In this document: positions 47,391 through 48,881 of the stretch, piece by piece
How the letters are laid out: each line of letters opens with the position of its first letter
How positions within the stretch are numbered: position 1 is the first letter of the stretch
Assembly: GCA_022865345.1 (NCBI GenBank)
Contig: JALHSU010000150.1
Coordinates: 1 to 48,881 of the forward strand
Origin: Candidatus Zixiibacteriota bacterium
Lineage (GTDB): Bacteria > Zixibacteria > MSB-5A5 > RBG-16-43-9
Reading direction: 5' to 3'
Length of the DNA stretch: 48,881 nucleotides
Notes under the pieces: model-generated
What the model was told of the DNA's origin: nothing
Seen by the model: only the letters and a program-made list of their open reading frames with translations
Databases searched by the model: none
Made by a program: the position numbers and the translations under genes

Positions 47391-48581
47391 TTAAAATGGA
47401 AGATCGTAACTACCTATTTTCACAGGCATCCAGGGATACATATCAGTATCAGAGATGAAATGACTAGGTACATAACCTAAACTGCCCCAGTACTCGGGTG
47501 AATCATTTTCTTTGACAGGAGTTGAAAGACTACCTATGTCCATAGACCAGAATGCATCCTTACCAGAACCTCGCAATTTATTTAATATCACTACAGCATC
47601 AACTATTCTACCACTAGCTAGATTATCTTGCGTTATCATCTCCTGCTCTTTTGAGATGAGTAATAGAAGCTCCTCTAGAGCCTTTTTAATCTGTGCGTAC
47701 TCTTTTGACAACACCTCGTGGTTAAAAACCATTGATATTCTCTTACTAAATTTCACATTCCTTTTTTCATCCATACGAGTATAGGGCACCTCTTCAGAAA
47801 TGTAAGTTAGGAGATTACATAAAACTGGATATTGCTCTACAATTGCTGATGTCTTAATATTTAAAATTCTATAACGAATGAGTGCTTCGGTATTTGACAT
47901 CTGTTGTTTCAATAATGGACAATCGTAAGCCAAAGTTATTCTTATCCAATTCTCGTCATTACTTTGATTAAAAGATAGAGTGCAGTTTTCAGTCCCAAGA
48001 GTCCTTAACTCTTTGTACCAATTTTCATCCATATTAGTAGGGATAATTTTGTTACAAGTCATCATTTCAAATAGACATTTTTCTACCTCCGCCAAGACAT
48101 GTTTAGCGTTTTGCTTTATGACATCAACATCGTCCTCCTTGATTGGCCTGAAGTGAGCAAGAGAATTTCGAATAGCACCTATTTCATCTAATTTATTTTT
48201 AATAATCTCTTTGCTACCTAGGAAATATTTCCTGAAATATTTCCAATATGATTCAGAGGTTATCAAGCGTATAAGTTCACCACTTGTTAGATGTAGCATG
48301 GGACAGTTAATGGCATAACCAAGATATCCATAGGTGCTGGCCTGTGCCATCCTTTTTTTTGCAATAGATTTAATCGTGCTTTCTTCTGAATCATCACTTG
48401 TAATGTTTAGATCTAGCCATTTTTCGTGAAATTCATTTTTTAACACAGCATATACAAAGACACGAAGAGCATTTTCCACACGAAATAAGATTGTCAAAGT
48501 CTCATAATAATATAAAGGTAACCATTCTCCAGGTATGTCAATATTACGCCCTTCTTTTTCAACTGCTTTTTTCCAATCCAT
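47391..48581 (-). CDS. HEPN-domain protein (Swt1-type), possible RNase
   Basis: 396 residues. The N-terminal half (about 20-175) is helical, with FRVENALRVFVYAVL and GAIRNSLAHFRPIKEDD; RNSLAH is the Rx4H motif that forms the active site of HEPN ribonucleases. The layout is like Swt1-family HEPN proteins. The C-terminal half (about 195-396) is not recognised. HEPN proteins often act in toxin-antitoxin, abortive infection or RNA decay. No antitoxin gene (for example MNT nucleotidyltransferase) is adjacent inside the window. AAGGAG lies 8 nt before the ATG. Codon use looks more AT-rich than the polysaccharide genes, which may point to transfer. Confidence 0.6.
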   Translation of the reverse strand: MDWKKAVEKEGRNIDIPGEWLPLYYYETLTILFRVENALRVFVYAVLKNEFHEKWLDLNITSDDSEESTIKSIAKKRMAQASTYGYLGYAINCPMLHLTSGELIRLITSESYWKYFRKYFLGSKEIIKNKLDEIGAIRNSLAHFRPIKEDDVDVIKQNAKHVLAEVEKCLFEMMTCNKIIPTNMDENWYKELRTLGTENCTLSFNQSNDENWIRITLAYDCPLLKQQMSNTEALIRYRILNIKTSAIVEQYPVLCNLLTYISEEVPYTRMDEKRNVKFSKRISMVFNHEVLSKEYAQIKKALEELLLLISKEQEMITQDNLASGRIVDAVVILNKLRGSGKDAFWSMDIGSLSTPVKENDSPEYWGSLGYVPSHFISDTDMYPWMPVKIGSYDLPF

Positions 48582-48775
48582 GTTAATTAGCTCCTTTATC
48601 TTAATTACTAAGACAAATTGCTTTTCTGTATATATCTAAAATATATGTAGTTTTGAACTTAGCAACAGGAAAAAACAGAAAAAGGAAAGGTTTTTAAAAT
48701 TGGGCACTATCTAAATTTCTCTTGACTTAGTCTTTAAATTATTGCTAAATATAATTCCTGAATATAGTTGTAACA

Positions 48776-48799
48776 GGGCGTCCAATTGGACGCCCCTAC
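48776..48799 (-). repeat. REP-like singlet, 20-bp perfect palindrome
   Basis: GGGCGTCCAA directly joined to TTGGACGCCC with no loop, followed by CTAC (48796-48799), giving a GTAG foot on the minus strand. Confidence 0.65.
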
Positions 48800-48817
48800 G
48801 TAGACTGGACAAATCGT

Positions 48818-48856
48818 CATTCTGAGCACCAAAGGCGAAGAATCTCAGATTCTTCG
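48818..48856. repeat. Dispersed repeat of the TCATTCTGAG...GAAGAATCTCA type
   Basis: TCATTCTGAGC is followed by a hairpin CGAAGAAT, loop CTCAG, ATTCTTCG (48836-48856). Sequences with these words are widespread intergenic repeats in many unrelated bacterial genomes; I recognise the type but cannot assign a mechanism. Confidence 0.55.
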
Positions 48857-48881
48857 GTCGTCTCGCCAAAAGCGGACTCCC

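Larger units (their letters stand above)
48582..48881. other. Gene-free end of the window with two palindromic repeats
   Basis: AT-rich up to 48770 and probably containing the promoter of the HEPN gene (TATATA boxes near 48630-48650). It ends with two repeat elements, described separately. No ORF is supported. Confidence 0.5.

Overview
The window is a single chromosomal stretch of an uncultured-type bacterium of moderate-to-low GC. No rRNA or tRNA is visible, so taxonomy is inferred. The secreted protein at 30212-32857 ends in a FlgD-like C-terminal domain, and the window also holds Rex, an RsbU/RsbV/RsbW partner-switching set, a kinase-ATPase-TPR protein and many short intergenic palindromes. 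Together these suggest a Gram-negative-like candidate phylum near the FCB group (for example Zixibacteria, WOR-3 or KSB1). That placement is a guess.

Layout: 1-2460 holds a double-receiver response regulator and a phosphomannomutase/phosphoglucomutase. The redox repressor Rex (2685-3323) runs the other way and carries a Rex operator directly behind its own -10 box. 3318-5651 is a small operon of a MalK-type ATPase and an MFS exporter behind a clear promoter. 5652-6341 contains a compact plus-strand unit: a leader, a very strong ribosome binding site, a 26-codon ORF and an intrinsic terminator. 6342-11864 holds a Ser/Thr kinase-AAA-TPR protein and a GAF-PAS histidine kinase. 12309-15477 holds a Nudix hydrolase and a membrane-anchored NACHT-HEAT (STAND) ATPase with five almost identical 31-residue repeats. 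15500-19065 reads as one operon from a strong promoter: a small exported protein, RsbV, RsbW and RsbU.

From 47105 down to 19416 almost every gene is on the minus strand. They form a roughly 28 kb exopolysaccharide locus behind a TTGACA-17-TATATA promoter at 47210-47238. It encodes an acyl carrier protein and acyl-CoA ligase, a NAD synthetase-like ligase, a sugar amidotransferase, an epimerase, a Tat-exported DUF362 protein, two alpha/beta hydrolases, a Wzx-type flippase, six or seven glycosyltransferases, two polysaccharide deacetylases, two FemAB/BcsL-type acyltransferases, a DegT aminotransferase, a hexapeptide acetyltransferase, an O-antigen ligase-type polymerase and a large secreted, probably glycan-active protein. 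The set is strikingly like the polysaccharide clusters that accompany exosortase A, but no exosortase or PEP-CTERM protein is present here. A HEPN-like protein lies upstream of the locus (47391-48581).

Nearly all longer intergenic gaps carry palindromes with a GTAG foot. Several are two hairpins facing each other around an A/T-rich linker (GTAG-hairpin-linker-hairpin-CTAC), which is the architecture of REP singlets and REP doublets (REPINs/BIMEs). Five items deserve most attention: the NACHT protein with homogenised repeats, the small peptide unit, the REP family, the exosortase-less locus and the HEPN protein.
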